Below are positions 16,588 through 24,619 of a stretch of DNA of 35,129 nucleotides, piece by piece. This stretch comes from Clostridia bacterium (GTDB lineage: Bacteria > Bacillota > Clostridia > Oscillospirales > CAG-272). The stretch lies in assembly GCA_017937845.1 (NCBI GenBank), contig JAGBCV010000017.1, positions 1 to 35,129 on the forward strand, read 5' to 3'. The stretch's first letter is position 1, and each line of letters begins with the position of its first letter. The notes beneath the pieces were generated by a model, which worked only from the letters and a program-made list of their open reading frames with translations, was not told where the DNA came from and did no database searches. The position numbers and the translations under genes are program-made.

Positions 16588-16616
16588 ATGGTAGCAGAGT
16601 TTTTTTCTTTTGTCAA
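16588..16616 (-). promoter_or_regulatory. Sigma-A promoter of the thiT-thiN operon
   Basis: Minus strand: TTGACA (16616-16611), 17-nt spacer, TACCAT (16593-16588), about 20 nt before the riboswitch. Confidence 0.75.
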
Positions 16617-16676
16617 GAGGGTGCTTTCAATTTTTTCGTTTCGCCCGAAAAAGTTATAAAAAAGTACATAAATCCC

Positions 16677-16705
16677 TTGATTTCCAAGTAAAATTTCTGT
16701 ATACT
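16677..16705 (+). promoter_or_regulatory. Sigma-A promoter of the deaminase gene
   Basis: TTGATT (16677-16682), 17-nt spacer, TATACT (16700-16705), 39 nt before the ATG. Confidence 0.7.
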
Positions 16706-16744
16706 GAATAAAATAGTTCAAAAATAAAGAAAGGATTTTCAGAT

Positions 16745-17233
16745 ATGGCAAGACCCGATAAAATCAATTACTATCTCGATATCGCGGAAACCGTTTCCAA
16801 AAGAAGCACCTGTCTGCGTAAGCAATACGGCGCGATCATCGTAAAAAACGATATCATTATCTCCACAGGCTACAACGGCGCACCCAGAGGCAGAAAAAAC
16901 TGCTCCGACCTGCAATATTGCATGAGAAATAAGCTCGGTATCCCGCGCGGCGAACGCTATGAGATGTGTCGTTCCGTTCACGCGGAAGCAAACGCCATCA
17001 TCGCGGCGGATAGAGATAAAATGCTTGATTCCGTTTTGTATATGGCTTGCGTTGACCCCGAAACAGACCGCATCGTCCCCGGCACATGCTCCTGCATGAT
17101 GTGCAAAAAGCTCGTCATCAACGCAGGTATCCGCGAGGTCATCGTCCGCGAAAGCAAGACCGAATATACGATCTATAAGGTTGAGGATTGGATACGCGAG
17201 GACGACAGCCTTTCGGGTAAATTTGGGTATTGA
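16745..17233 (+). CDS. dCMP deaminase family protein (ComEB-like)
   Basis: This 162-residue zinc-dependent deaminase has the catalytic HAEANAI (His and Glu) and a CSCMMCKKLVINAGI motif supplying two zinc-ligand cysteines. KQYGAIIVKNDIIISTGYNGAPRG binds the nucleotide in relatives. The family removes the amino group of dCMP to give dUMP for thymidylate synthesis; the competence-locus ComEB proteins belong here. An extra Cys-containing loop (NCSDLQYCMRNKLGIPRGERYEMCRSVH) matches dCMP deaminases rather than tRNA adenosine deaminase. The gene is monocistronic, with its own promoter and a bidirectional terminator. Confidence 0.9.
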   Translation: MARPDKINYYLDIAETVSKRSTCLRKQYGAIIVKNDIIISTGYNGAPRGRKNCSDLQYCMRNKLGIPRGERYEMCRSVHAEANAIIAADRDKMLDSVLYMACVDPETDRIVPGTCSCMMCKKLVINAGIREVIVRESKTEYTIYKVEDWIREDDSLSGKFGY

Positions 17234-17239
17234 TATACA

Positions 17240-17269
17240 AAAACGAGTTGTCGTATGACAACTCGTTTT
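17240..17269. terminator. Bidirectional Rho-independent terminator
   Basis: A perfect 13-bp stem AAAACGAGTTGTC / GACAACTCGTTTT (loop GTAT) lies between the convergent deaminase gene and spoVG. Confidence 0.9.
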
Positions 17270-17276
17270 CATGACC

Positions 17277-17585
17277 TTAATCTTCGATCTCGACGGAGAA
17301 AGCAAGAACGTCAGGGTTTTCTTCGATTTCTTTGAGCTTTTCAAAATAAGCGTCGATGACGGCGGATTCCAGCATATTGCGCGCACCGGCATTGATGGGA
17401 TGAACGATATCGCGGTACGTACCGTCGGGATTTTTTCTGCTCGGCATCACGACGAAATATTTGTCACGCGCATGAATGACCTTTACGTCATGAAGCGCAA
17501 GCTCATTATCGAAGGTAACGGAAACGATGGCTTTCATAGGACCTTCTTCAAAAATTTTTCTGACTCTTACATCTGTAATCTGCAT
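17277..17585 (-). CDS. spoVG: Septation/sporulation regulator SpoVG
   Basis: The 102-residue protein begins MQITDVRVRKIFEEGPMKAI and contains FVVMPSRK and YRDIVHPI, the diagnostic SpoVG sequence. SpoVG is a small nucleic-acid-binding protein that affects sporulation septation and many other traits in Firmicutes. AGGAGG lies 10 nt before the ATG. It is monocistronic. I see no convincing sigma-A or sigma-H promoter in the AT-rich upstream DNA, although TACAAT-like boxes are present at 17616 and 17648. It is divergent from murC. Confidence 0.95.
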   Translation of the reverse strand: MQITDVRVRKIFEEGPMKAIVSVTFDNELALHDVKVIHARDKYFVVMPSRKNPDGTYRDIVHPINAGARNMLESAVIDAYFEKLKEIEENPDVLAFSVEIED

Positions 17586-17762
17586 AATGATGATTCCTCC
17601 TGGTTTTTATATGATATTGTAAGATTGGCTTTCTTTTACTGAATATCATTGTAACGTAAAATTATGAATACATTATAAACGGAAAGTAAGAATGTTATTA
17701 ACTTTGCGTAAAAAATTCGATTTTTATGTCGATTTGCGCTTTTTATATCGAGGTAATACGGA

Positions 17763-19151
17763 ATGAATGAACAAAATCAAATCGATATCGTAATGCAAAC
17801 AGCGAAAAAACTCTTTTTTGTTGGCATTGGCGGTATCAGTATGTCAAGCCTTGCGTTCGTTTGCCGCAGACGCGGGTATACGGTCGCGGGCTCTGACCGT
17901 GCGTATTCGGCTATGACCGATAAACTGGAAAACGCGGGCATTCCCGTCGTACATACCCATCTTGCGGAAAATATCGAGGGCGCAGATGCCGTGGTCTATA
18001 CGGGCGCGGTATCGCTTGAAAGCCCCGAGCTTGCGGCGGCAAAGGCGAAAAAAATCCCCATCATCTATCGCGCCGATCTGCTGGGGTATATCATGAAGCA
18101 TTATATCCACCGCATCGGCGTTGCGGGTATGCACGGAAAATCCACCTGTACGTCCATGCTCGCGCATCTCTTTATGGACGCAGGCAAAAAGCCGACTGTG
18201 CTTTCGGGCGCGGAGACCGAGGAAATGGGCGGTGCTTATATCATCGGCAATAAGGATTATTTTATTTTTGAAGCGTGCGAATATAAGGATTCCTTCCTCT
18301 GCTTTTTCCCGACGGTTTCCGTCGTGCTTGGTATCGACCTTGACCACACGGATTATTTCACGGAGGGGCTTCCTCAGATCAAGCGCTCGTTTACGCGATA
18401 CGCGAATATCCCGTTTGAGAGCGATTCCGCGCTTCCGTTTTCCGTGATGTGCGCCGACGATGCTAACGTTCGAGAGATCATTCCGAGCGTACAGGATGCC
18501 GTCACGTTCGGTATTCATGAAAATGCGGATTACCGCGCCGTGGCTCTTTCGGAAAATCGAGGCAGATTTTCCTTTGATATTCTGAAAAACGGCGAATTTC
18601 TCACGCATATCGCGCTTTCCGTCGTGGGCTTCCACAATATATACAACGCGCTTGCCTCCGCCGCCGTCGGCGACCGCCTCGGACTTTCCGCGCAGGAGAT
18701 CTCCGCGGGGCTTGGTTCCTTCGTCGGGCTTCGCCGCCGCTTTGAATACAAGGGCTGTGTCAACGGTGCAGAGATCTATATCGATTACGCACACCATCCG
18801 CGTGAGCTTTCGGCAACACTTGCCGGCGCGAAAAAAATGACGGGCGGCAGACTCATCTGCTTTTTTGAACCCCATACCTATTCCCGCACCGCTTCGCTTT
18901 TTGATGAATTTGCAAGCGCGTTTTCCGATGCGGATATGACGTATTTTCTCGATATCTACGCGGCGCGCGAGGTGAATACTTCGGGCGTGACCTCGGAAAA
19001 GCTTGCCTTGGCAACGCCGAACGGACACTACGCAAAATCCTACGAGGAGGCGGCAGACATCATTCGGGAAGCTGCACGCGAGGGCGATACGGTCATGATC
19101 CTTGGCGCTGGAACGGTCGATAAGATCGCGGATATCCTTTTCGGCTGTTGA
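17763..19151 (+). CDS. murC: UDP-N-acetylmuramate--L-alanine ligase MurC
   Basis: MurC adds L-alanine to UDP-MurNAc, the first amino acid of the peptidoglycan stem. Three Mur domains are visible: an N-terminal Rossmann part (FFVGIGGISMSSLA), a central ATPase with GMHGKSTCT and LGIDLDHTDYF, and a C-terminal part with YIDYAHHPREL and FFEPHTYSR. The P-loop reads GMHGKST rather than the usual GTHGKTT, a mild change. The length of 462 residues is normal. The ribosome site is weak (GAGG about 9 nt upstream). Mpl, a close relative that reuses murein tripeptide, is less likely from context and length but not excluded. Confidence 0.92.
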   Translation: MNEQNQIDIVMQTAKKLFFVGIGGISMSSLAFVCRRRGYTVAGSDRAYSAMTDKLENAGIPVVHTHLAENIEGADAVVYTGAVSLESPELAAAKAKKIPIIYRADLLGYIMKHYIHRIGVAGMHGKSTCTSMLAHLFMDAGKKPTVLSGAETEEMGGAYIIGNKDYFIFEACEYKDSFLCFFPTVSVVLGIDLDHTDYFTEGLPQIKRSFTRYANIPFESDSALPFSVMCADDANVREIIPSVQDAVTFGIHENADYRAVALSENRGRFSFDILKNGEFLTHIALSVVGFHNIYNALASAAVGDRLGLSAQEISAGLGSFVGLRRRFEYKGCVNGAEIYIDYAHHPRELSATLAGAKKMTGGRLICFFEPHTYSRTASLFDEFASAFSDADMTYFLDIYAAREVNTSGVTSEKLALATPNGHYAKSYEEAADIIREAAREGDTVMILGAGTVDKIADILFGC

Positions 19152-19220
19152 GAATGAATGATTTTGCATGGATTTTGTATTTTATTCATAAAAAATGAAT
19201 AAAATTTCATAAAAATGGTC

Positions 19221-19249
19221 TTGACAAATACAAGATATCAGTATATAAT
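19221..19249 (+). promoter_or_regulatory. Sigma-A promoter of the amino-acid ABC operon
   Basis: TTGACA (19221-19226), exact 17-nt spacer, TATAAT (19244-19249): a consensus promoter. Confidence 0.92.
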
Positions 19250-19302
19250 CAATATGTTCATTTTTATTTAACAATATCAAAATATTATGGAGGAAAAAGA
19301 AA

Positions 19303-20151
19303 ATGAAAAAAATTCTCGCATTTGCTCTTGCAGCATTGCTCGCGGTTGGCTGTTTCATGATGACAGGCTGTGCCGCAAATAAGATCATCGTTCAGACAAA
19401 CGCATATTTTGCTCCGTTTGAATACTATGACGACGCAAAAACCATCACGGGTGTTGACGTTGAGATCATGAACCTTGTCGGCGAAAAGCTCGGTAAGGAG
19501 ATCGAATTCATGAACGTTGAATTTTCCGTTATCATCGATAACGTAGCAAATGGTAAGGTCTGCGACGCAGGCGCTGCCGGCATCACCGTTACCGACGAAC
19601 GCAAGGAAAAGGTTGACTTTTCCAATACATACTTCACCTCTGTTCAGTATGTTATCTACGAAAAGGGTACAATGGAAATCGACGGTACTGACGGCGACGT
19701 AAACTACATTCTTTGGGATTCTCTCGCAGGTAAGAAGATCGGCGTTCAGAGAGATACCACAGGTGATATCTACGTTGACGGCGAAATCAACGCGACCGCA
19801 GACGACCCCAACTACGGCTATGACGGCGTTCTCGTTGGCACAGGTGCTTCTCTCGCACAGTACGACAACGCGCAGGTTGCCGCTGACGGTATTACTGCAA
19901 ATCAGGTAGACGTTGTTGTCGTTGACTATCTCCCCGCTTCCTTTATCGTTGACAAGAGCGATAAATTCGACTGCGCTGCTCTCTACTATGCAGGCGGCGA
20001 GGGTGAAGCAGATTACCCCACAGAAGAATCCTACGCGATCTGCGTAACCAAGGGCAACGATGAACTCCTTGCTGCTATCAACGAGGTTCTTGCTGAACTC
20101 GGTGAAGATGGCGTGAAAGCTCTCGTTAAGAAACACATGGGTCTTGAATAA
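19303..20151 (+). CDS. Polar amino-acid ABC transporter substrate-binding lipoprotein
   Basis: This 282-residue protein has a lipoprotein signal (MKK, hydrophobic core, FMMTGC lipobox, Cys about residue 24) and a type-3 solute-binding fold: NAYFAPFEYYDD, GVDVEIMNLVGEKLG, AAGITVTDERKEKVDFS and AVVDYLP-like elements. It captures a polar amino acid outside the membrane; which one cannot be told. AGGAGG-like AAAGGAGG is not present, but GGAGG lies 9 nt upstream. An insert of about 30 residues between the lobes (EIDGTDGDVNYILWD and a Gly/Asp-rich loop) makes it a little longer than usual. A permease gene follows after a hairpin. Confidence 0.92.
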   Translation: MKKILAFALAALLAVGCFMMTGCAANKIIVQTNAYFAPFEYYDDAKTITGVDVEIMNLVGEKLGKEIEFMNVEFSVIIDNVANGKVCDAGAAGITVTDERKEKVDFSNTYFTSVQYVIYEKGTMEIDGTDGDVNYILWDSLAGKKIGVQRDTTGDIYVDGEINATADDPNYGYDGVLVGTGASLAQYDNAQVAADGITANQVDVVVVDYLPASFIVDKSDKFDCAALYYAGGEGEADYPTEESYAICVTKGNDELLAAINEVLAELGEDGVKALVKKHMGLE

Positions 20152-20167
20152 GAAAGCAAAAGAACGG

Positions 20168-20189
20168 ACTGCGTAAGCATTTACGCAGT
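20168..20189 (+). promoter_or_regulatory. Intergenic hairpin in the ABC operon
   Basis: A perfect 9-bp stem ACTGCGTAA / TTACGCAGT (loop GCAT) lies 16 bp after the binding-protein stop and has no long T run. It may stabilise the upstream message or cause partial termination, so that the binding protein is made in excess of the permease. Confidence 0.6.
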
Positions 20190-20228
20190 TCTTCTTGATG
20201 TTTTACAGAGTAAAAAAGGAAACAAATA

Positions 20229-20924
20229 ATGAAATTTATCAATGATGTGATTGAATGCTTTGCCAATCCCAAGTATCTTTCCGCGATGCTGGAAGGCTTG
20301 AAATTGACATTCATTATCTCTCTCGGCGCGGCAATCGTAGGACTTCTTTTGGGTACGCTCGTGGCGCTTGTGAAAATTTCCAAAAGCACGAGCCCTTGGA
20401 TGATATTCCCCCGCACGATCTGTAACGTATATATCACCGTCATTCGCGGTACGCCGATGGCGCTTCAGCTTTTTATCATGGCGTTCGTTATTTTTGCCAT
20501 TCGCGGTTTCCCGCAGGAGATCACCGCCATTATCGCATTCGGTATCAACTCGGGTGCGTACGTTGCGGAAAGCATCCGCGCAGGTATCCTTTCCGTTGAC
20601 GTTGGTCAGACAGAGGCGGGTCGTGCACTCGGTCTTTCCAATAGCGTGACCATGATGAAGATCGTCATTCCGCAGGCGATCAAAAACGTCATTCCCACCA
20701 TCGGTAATGAACTCATCGCTCTTATCAAAGAAACCTCTATCGTCAGCATGATCGGTATGTACGACCTTACCGCGGCTGCGAAAAATGTCGGCGCGGGTCA
20801 TAATCTTGCAAGCTATATCGCACCGATGACGGTTGCGGCACTCTTCTATCTCGCAATCGTATACGCACTTACATTTGCTGTGAAAAAACTCGAAAGGAGA
20901 CTTCGTTCCGGTGATAAGCGTTAA
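20229..20924 (+). CDS. Polar amino-acid ABC transporter permease
   Basis: The 231-residue permease of the HisM/GlnP type has about five membrane helices. Conserved parts are [12 protein letters not shown] near residue 75 and the EAA loop [24 protein letters not shown] (about 116-139) that contacts the ATPase. It forms the membrane channel as a homodimer. AAAAAGGA lies about 9 nt before the ATG. The 3' end overlaps the ATPase start by 14 bp, so translation is coupled. Confidence 0.94.
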   Translation: MKFINDVIECFANPKYLSAMLEGLKLTFIISLGAAIVGLLLGTLVALVKISKSTSPWMIFPRTICNVYITVIRGTPMALQLFIMAFVIFAIRGFPQEITAIIAFGINSGAYVAESIRAGILSVDVGQTEAGRALGLSNSVTMMKIVIPQAIKNVIPTIGNELIALIKETSIVSMIGMYDLTAAAKNVGAGHNLASYIAPMTVAALFYLAIVYALTFAVKKLERRLRSGDKR

Positions 20925-21804
20925 GAATATTTATAAAAATTTCGGAGATCTGAAAATTCTGCGCGGCGTTTCCTGTGATATCAAAAAGGGCGAGCGCGTC
21001 GTTATCATCGGACCTTCGGGCAGCGGTAAATCGACCTTGCTCCGTTGCATGAACCTTTTGGAAACTCCTACATACGGTGAGGTTTGGCTCGGTGAAAAGC
21101 TCGTAACCGAACCCGATCCGTATCTCCACGTTGACGTTATCAAGACCTCCAAGACCTTTGCCTCTCTTGTTGCAGAGGGGATGTCCGAGGAAGAAGCCGT
21201 CAAAAAGATCAAGTCGGAGGACCTCCTCAAAAAACATGAGGGTAAGGAATTTAAGAAGGCGCTCAAAGCCATTCACGATGAAAATCATCAGGATATCAAT
21301 ATCTCCCGTCAGAAGATGGGCATGGTATTCCAGCATTTTAACCTTTTCAATAACCTCACCGTTATGCAGAATATGACGCTTGCGCCCGTTCAGCTCAAGC
21401 TCAAAACACAGGCGGAAGCGGAAGAAACGGCGGCGAAGCTTCTTCACCGTATCGGTCTTTACGACAAAAAGGACGAATATCCGAGCAAGCTTTCGGGCGG
21501 TCAGAAGCAGCGTGTTGCCATCGTGCGTGCGCTTGCGATGAATCCCGACGTTATGCTCTTTGACGAGCCAACCTCGGCGCTCGACCCCGAAATGGTCGGT
21601 GAAGTTCTTGACCTCATCCGCGAGCTTGCGGAGGAGGGCATGACCATGGTCATCGTTACTCATGAAATGGGCTTCGCTAAAGAAGTCGCCACCCGCGTTC
21701 TCTTTGTGGACGAGGGCCGTATCAAAGAGGAAGCACCTCCTGCGGAATTTTTCGCAGATCCGAAGGACCATCGTCTTCAGGATTTCCTTTCCAAGGTGCT
21801 TTGA
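20911..21804 (+). CDS. Polar amino-acid ABC transporter ATP-binding protein
   Basis: This 297-residue ATPase of the GlnQ/HisP family powers the importer. It has Walker [11 protein letters not shown]-loop [13 protein letters not shown], signature [14 protein letters not shown], Walker [14 protein letters not shown] and the switch His in VIVTHEMGF. It is about 50 residues longer than usual because of an insert between Walker A and the Q-loop (roughly residues 70-125), rich in Lys and Glu with helical character ([19 protein letters not shown]). The start is GTG inside the permease end. Two terminators follow. Confidence 0.93.
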   Translation: MISVKNIYKNFGDLKILRGVSCDIKKGERVVIIGPSGSGKSTLLRCMNLLETPTYGEVWLGEKLVTEPDPYLHVDVIKTSKTFASLVAEGMSEEEAVKKIKSEDLLKKHEGKEFKKALKAIHDENHQDINISRQKMGMVFQHFNLFNNLTVMQNMTLAPVQLKLKTQAEAEETAAKLLHRIGLYDKKDEYPSKLSGGQKQRVAIVRALAMNPDVMLFDEPTSALDPEMVGEVLDLIRELAEEGMTMVIVTHEMGFAKEVATRVLFVDEGRIKEEAPPAEFFADPKDHRLQDFLSKVL

Positions 21805-21818
21805 TCCAATCAAAAAAC

Positions 21819-21856
21819 AACCTCCGCAAATTTTGCGGAGGTTTCGTCGTTTTTTG
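21819..21856 (+). terminator. Rho-independent terminator of the ABC operon
   Basis: The 11-bp stem AACCTCCGCAA / TTGCGGAGGTT (loop ATT) is followed by a T6 run a few bases later. Confidence 0.82.
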
Positions 21857-21880
21857 GGGAGAATCATCTCTTAGCAATAA

Positions 21881-21907
21881 AAAAACCGTCCGAAGGACGG
21901 TTTTTTT
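21881..21907. terminator. Bidirectional Rho-independent terminator
   Basis: Stem AAAAACCGTCC / GGACGGTTTTT (loop GAA) has A and T runs on both sides, between the ABC operon and convergent secG. Confidence 0.92.
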
Positions 21908-21924
21908 ACCTTATAATTTTCAAA

Positions 21925-22167
21925 TCAAGCGAGAAGATACGATACCACAACGATTACAACGAAAACGATTGCAACGATGGTTGTAAGTCTCGAAAGAAGC
22001 TTGCCTTTTTGGGGAGCGCCGTTCTTGCCAAGATAAGAAGAACTGGAACCACCGGCAATCGCGCCGGAAAGACCGCGTTTAGCTTTATCCTGAAGCATGA
22101 TGACTACAATGAGGAAAAGCGCTGCCACAAGCAGAACAATACCAATAACGATTTCAAGAGCTGTCAT
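21925..22167 (-). CDS. secG: Preprotein translocase subunit SecG
   Basis: This 80-residue protein has two hydrophobic helices (about residues 4-22 and 58-79) joined by a cytoplasmic loop MLQDKAKRGLSGAIAGGSSSSYLG, the diagnostic SecG sequence. It assists SecYE during protein export. I chose ATG 22167 (GGAG 11 nt upstream). The frame is open to 22251 but that extension has no SecG similarity and contains a leader hairpin. The gene has its own promoter with a leader of about 110 nt. Confidence 0.93.
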   Translation of the reverse strand: MTALEIVIGIVLLVAALFLIVVIMLQDKAKRGLSGAIAGGSSSSYLGKNGAPQKGKLLSRLTTIVAIVFVVIVVVSYLLA

Positions 22168-22204
22168 AGTTTGATAATCTCCATTTCCGGCGGATATTCT
22201 GATT

Positions 22205-22235
22205 TTTGCACCCCCGCCAACCTTTTCGGTGCAAA
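22205..22235 (-). promoter_or_regulatory. Leader hairpin upstream of secG
   Basis: A perfect 8-bp stem TTTGCACC / GGTGCAAA lies inside the 5' untranslated region. There is no T run, so it is not a terminator. Its role is unknown. Confidence 0.45.
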
Positions 22236-22287
22236 TTCCAAATATTTTCACCCAAATAAAGCTTGCGCTTTATGATAGCTACAAGTA

Positions 22288-22316
22288 ATCATAACACAAA
22301 AAAATCAAAAAATCAA
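22288..22316 (-). promoter_or_regulatory. Sigma-A promoter of secG
   Basis: Minus strand: TTGATT (22316-22311), 17-nt spacer, TATGAT (22293-22288). Confidence 0.7.
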
Positions 22317-22391
22317 TAGTTTTGCATAATTTTCTTTGAGGTTTGGAGGGAAAATCAGAAAAAAGCTGAAATTTTTTATAATATCAAAGGA

Positions 22392-23249
22392 TCAAACGCC
22401 GGAATAAGCCGCGAAACCACCGTCAACGGGAACAACGACACCGTTTACAAAGCCGGAAGCGTTGTTATCGCAGAGCCAGAGAAGTGTACCTGTGAGGTCA
22501 TCGGGTGTACCGAATCTGCTCATGGGAGTATGGTTGAGGATCTTTTCGGAACGAGCGGTGTAAGAGCCGTCAGCGTTGAGAAGAAGTGCTTCGTTCTGCT
22601 TTGTGATGAAGAAGCCGGGTGCGATCGCGTTTACACGGATACCGATCTTAGAGAAGTGAACGGCGAGCCACTGTGTAAAGTTGGAAACGGCTGCCTTTGC
22701 GCCGGAATATGCGGGGATCTTGGTAAGAGGACGGAAGCTGTTCATGCTGGAAACGTTGATGATGGAGCAGCCAGTCTTCTTTGCCATATCGCGTGCAAAT
22801 ACCTGTGTGGGGATCAGTGTACCGAGGAAGTTGAGGTTGAATACGAAGCCAACGCCTTCGGGATCAAGATCAAAGAAGGTACGAACGCCTTCCACAGCAC
22901 CTTCGAGATCTTCGGGTTCGAGATATTCCTTGGTGGTCTGACCGCGGGGATTGTTACCGCCTGCGCCATTGAGAAGGATATCGCAAGTGCCGAGCTTTTC
23001 TTCGATGAGCTTTCTTGCTTCTTCCATGGATTCTCTCTGAAGTACGTTTGCCGCAACGCCGATGGCAACGCCGCCTTCTGCGCGGATTTCTTCAGCAACT
23101 GCTTCAGCAGCTTCCAAACGGAGGTCGAGGATGGCTACCTTTGCGCCGCAAGCTGCGAGAGTTTTTGCAAAGCCGGAGCAGAGAACACCGCCGCCGCCTG
23201 TAACGACAGCAACCTTGTCTTTGAGATCGATTTCAAAAGGTAATTTCAT
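22392..23249 (-). CDS. Short-chain dehydrogenase, D-mannonate oxidoreductase-like
   Basis: This 285-residue classical SDR has an NAD(P)-binding motif GGGGVLCSG near the N-terminus, NGAGG, catalytic Ser in NVSSMNSF and the YSGAKAA Tyr-Lys pair. It ends DGGFAAYSGV. The LLNGAGGNNPRG segment and this tail are typical of the YjmF/UxuB-type group, which interconverts D-fructuronate and D-mannonate in hexuronate breakdown. No other hexuronate genes are near. It starts 55 bp after the HAD phosphatase stop on the same strand, so a two-gene operon is likely. I saw no clear terminator after it. Confidence 0.85.
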   Translation of the reverse strand: MKLPFEIDLKDKVAVVTGGGGVLCSGFAKTLAACGAKVAILDLRLEAAEAVAEEIRAEGGVAIGVAANVLQRESMEEARKLIEEKLGTCDILLNGAGGNNPRGQTTKEYLEPEDLEGAVEGVRTFFDLDPEGVGFVFNLNFLGTLIPTQVFARDMAKKTGCSIINVSSMNSFRPLTKIPAYSGAKAAVSNFTQWLAVHFSKIGIRVNAIAPGFFITKQNEALLLNADGSYTARSEKILNHTPMSRFGTPDDLTGTLLWLCDNNASGFVNGVVVPVDGGFAAYSGV

Positions 23250-23261
23250 GATACGTTTACC

Positions 23262-23284
23262 CTTTTCACAAAAAACGTGAAAAG
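23262..23284 (-). promoter_or_regulatory. Hairpin just upstream of the SDR ribosome binding site
   Basis: Perfect 8-bp stem CTTTTCAC / GTGAAAAG with a 7-nt A-rich loop. It overlaps the AAAAGGG presumed ribosome site and could mask it. Confidence 0.4.
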
Positions 23285-23304
23285 TCCTTTCATAATATTT
23301 TTTG

Positions 23305-23955
23305 TTAAATAGATTTTATCGTATTATACAGATCCGCCGCATCGACGGGAGTATACATAGCGCCGTTTTCTTTCAAGCAATCTGCGGGACGATATCCCCA
23401 AGAAACACCGACGGGAACGGCTTTGGCATTGACCGCGGTTATCATATCCACGTCGGAATCGCCGACGAATGCGATCTCGTTCATTTGAACGCCAAATTCT
23501 TCCGCGATGAGATGAGCGCGCGCAGGGTTCGGCTTTGCAGGCACTTCGGGGATCGTACCCCAAACGGAATCGAATACGCTCGGGAAAAGCGCCTCGACCA
23601 TACGGGCAACGTGCTCGTGATTTTTATTGGACATCACGGCGAGCTTGATACCGTCGGCTTTGAGCTTTTGGAGCATTTCGGGAATACCGTCATACGGAAC
23701 GGTTTCGTTGAGATAATTGTGGTCGTAGATGGCGTAATACGTTTGTTCCGCTTCTTTCCATTTTTCCGCATCTTGAAGCTCGGGGAGCATCAGCTCGATA
23801 TAACGCGGAATATGGTTATTCACATGGCGAAGCACGTCCGCTTCTGTAACGGGAGCAAGTCCATAGTGCTCTCGGGTCAGATTGATGGTGATCTTCAGGT
23901 CGGGCAAGGTATTTGCCAAGGTGCCGTCAAAATCGAAAATTGCAACTTTAACCAT
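23305..23955 (-). CDS. HAD-family phosphatase, phosphoglycolate phosphatase type
   Basis: This 216-residue haloacid-dehalogenase hydrolase has motif I FDFDGTLANT (nucleophile and acid Asp), motif II VMSNK, the motif III Lys in PAKPNPA and motif IV VGDSDVDM. A helical cap domain spans about residues 18-80. It is the Gph/PpaX size and layout, which removes phosphate from 2-phosphoglycolate or pyrophosphate, but HAD substrates are hard to call. Transcription likely starts from a promoter whose -35 lies in the left end of the adjacent hairpin element (24035-24040). Confidence 0.88.
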   Translation of the reverse strand: MVKVAIFDFDGTLANTLPDLKITINLTREHYGLAPVTEADVLRHVNNHIPRYIELMLPELQDAEKWKEAEQTYYAIYDHNYLNETVPYDGIPEMLQKLKADGIKLAVMSNKNHEHVARMVEALFPSVFDSVWGTIPEVPAKPNPARAHLIAEEFGVQMNEIAFVGDSDVDMITAVNAKAVPVGVSWGYRPADCLKENGAMYTPVDAADLYNTIKSI

Positions 23956-24010
23956 AGTTTTTTCCTTTTATTATAGATTTATCATCTTCAAAAGATTTTA
24001 TACCTTTTAT

Positions 24011-24040
24011 ATTGTATCATAAAACACAGGGGTTTGTCTA
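24011..24040 (-). promoter_or_regulatory. Promoter of the HAD gene using the element end as -35
   Basis: Minus strand: TAGACA (24040-24035, inside the element's terminal repeat), 18-nt spacer, TACAAT (24016-24011). Confidence 0.55.
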
Positions 24041-24564
24041 TACCCTTTTTTTAAGTTTATTTTATCTTTATCAACTTTTTCTTTTTGAAAGAAAAAGGAA
24101 CGTGTACTTTTCTTGTTTGACAAGAAAAGTACCAAAAGAACACAACAAGCGTGCCGCTTGACCGCCGGTTCAAATTTCAAAGTCAGCGAAATCGGCTCCC
24201 CGCACGGATTCTCAATGAACAAGTTCATTGAGCCCTCCGGTGGCTTCACCTCCGGGACATCACGGCGGAACAACCGCCGAACGAAAGTCAACATCTGAAA
24301 TTTTATGTATGGCGACGCTTTAGCGTCGCTCGGCAAGCGCTTTTTTTACTGAGCGCGAGCACGTCTGAGATAAACCCATTTCGCCGACATAAATTACGCG
24401 ACCTTGGACGAAAACCTACTTCCAATCGCGTTCTTTGAGGCGGAAAATAGCCGATAGGAGAACGCGAAAACGAACTTTCAGAGTCTATAAGCGATAAACC
24501 TGCAAGGTTTTTGCTTCTTTTTTGGTACTTTTTTCTTTCAAAAAGAAAAAAGTACGTATAGACA
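24035..24564. mobile_element. Non-coding inverted-repeat element packed with hairpins (MITE-like)
   Basis: This gap has no believable gene. It is bounded by TGTCTATAC (24035-24043) and its exact complement GTATAGACA (24556-24564). Just inside lie A/T hairpins: CTTTTTCTTT/AAAGAAAAAG (24075-24097) and GTACTTTTCTTG/CAAGAAAAGTAC (24104-24132) on the left, and GTACTTTTTTCTTT/AAAGAAAAAAGTAC (24525-24555) on the right. Left and right ends match as inverted copies, including the flank GTACCAAAA(AA)GAA. Inside are more palindromes: CAAGCG/CGCTTG (24146-24160), CTCAATGAAC/GTTCATTGAG (24211-24232), GGCGG/CCGCC (24264-24278) and GCGACGCT/AGCGTCGC (24312-24329). No transposase or direct target repeat is evident. 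It could also be a structured RNA locus. Confidence 0.6.
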
Positions 24565-24587
24565 ATAAAAACAATTTATGTTATACT
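24559..24587 (+). promoter_or_regulatory. Promoter of the phosphopantetheinyl transferase gene
   Basis: TAGACA (24559-24564, inside the element's right terminal repeat), 17-nt spacer, TATACT (24582-24587), 32 nt before the ATG. Confidence 0.6.
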
Positions 24588-24619
24588 GATATAAAAGCAG
24601 AAAAAGAAAGGATCCTCTC

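Noticed and set aside
17844..19169. 441-residue minus-strand ORF
   Set aside because: Exact antisense of murC, rich in Arg/His/Lys as reversed codons give; murC motifs are clear on the plus strand.
19285..20136. 283-residue minus-strand ORF
   Set aside because: Antisense of the binding-protein gene, which has promoter, lipobox and fold signatures on the plus strand.
20869..21867. 332-residue minus-strand ORF
   Set aside because: Antisense of the ABC ATPase and across its terminator; composition is that of a shadow frame.
24160..24175. GGTTCAAATTTC resembling a tRNA T-arm
   Set aside because: No acceptor, D or anticodon arms can be paired around it.
24113..24298. Short ORFs inside the 24.0-24.6 kb element
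   Set aside because: They only follow the hairpin repeats, have no ribosome sites and no recognisable content.
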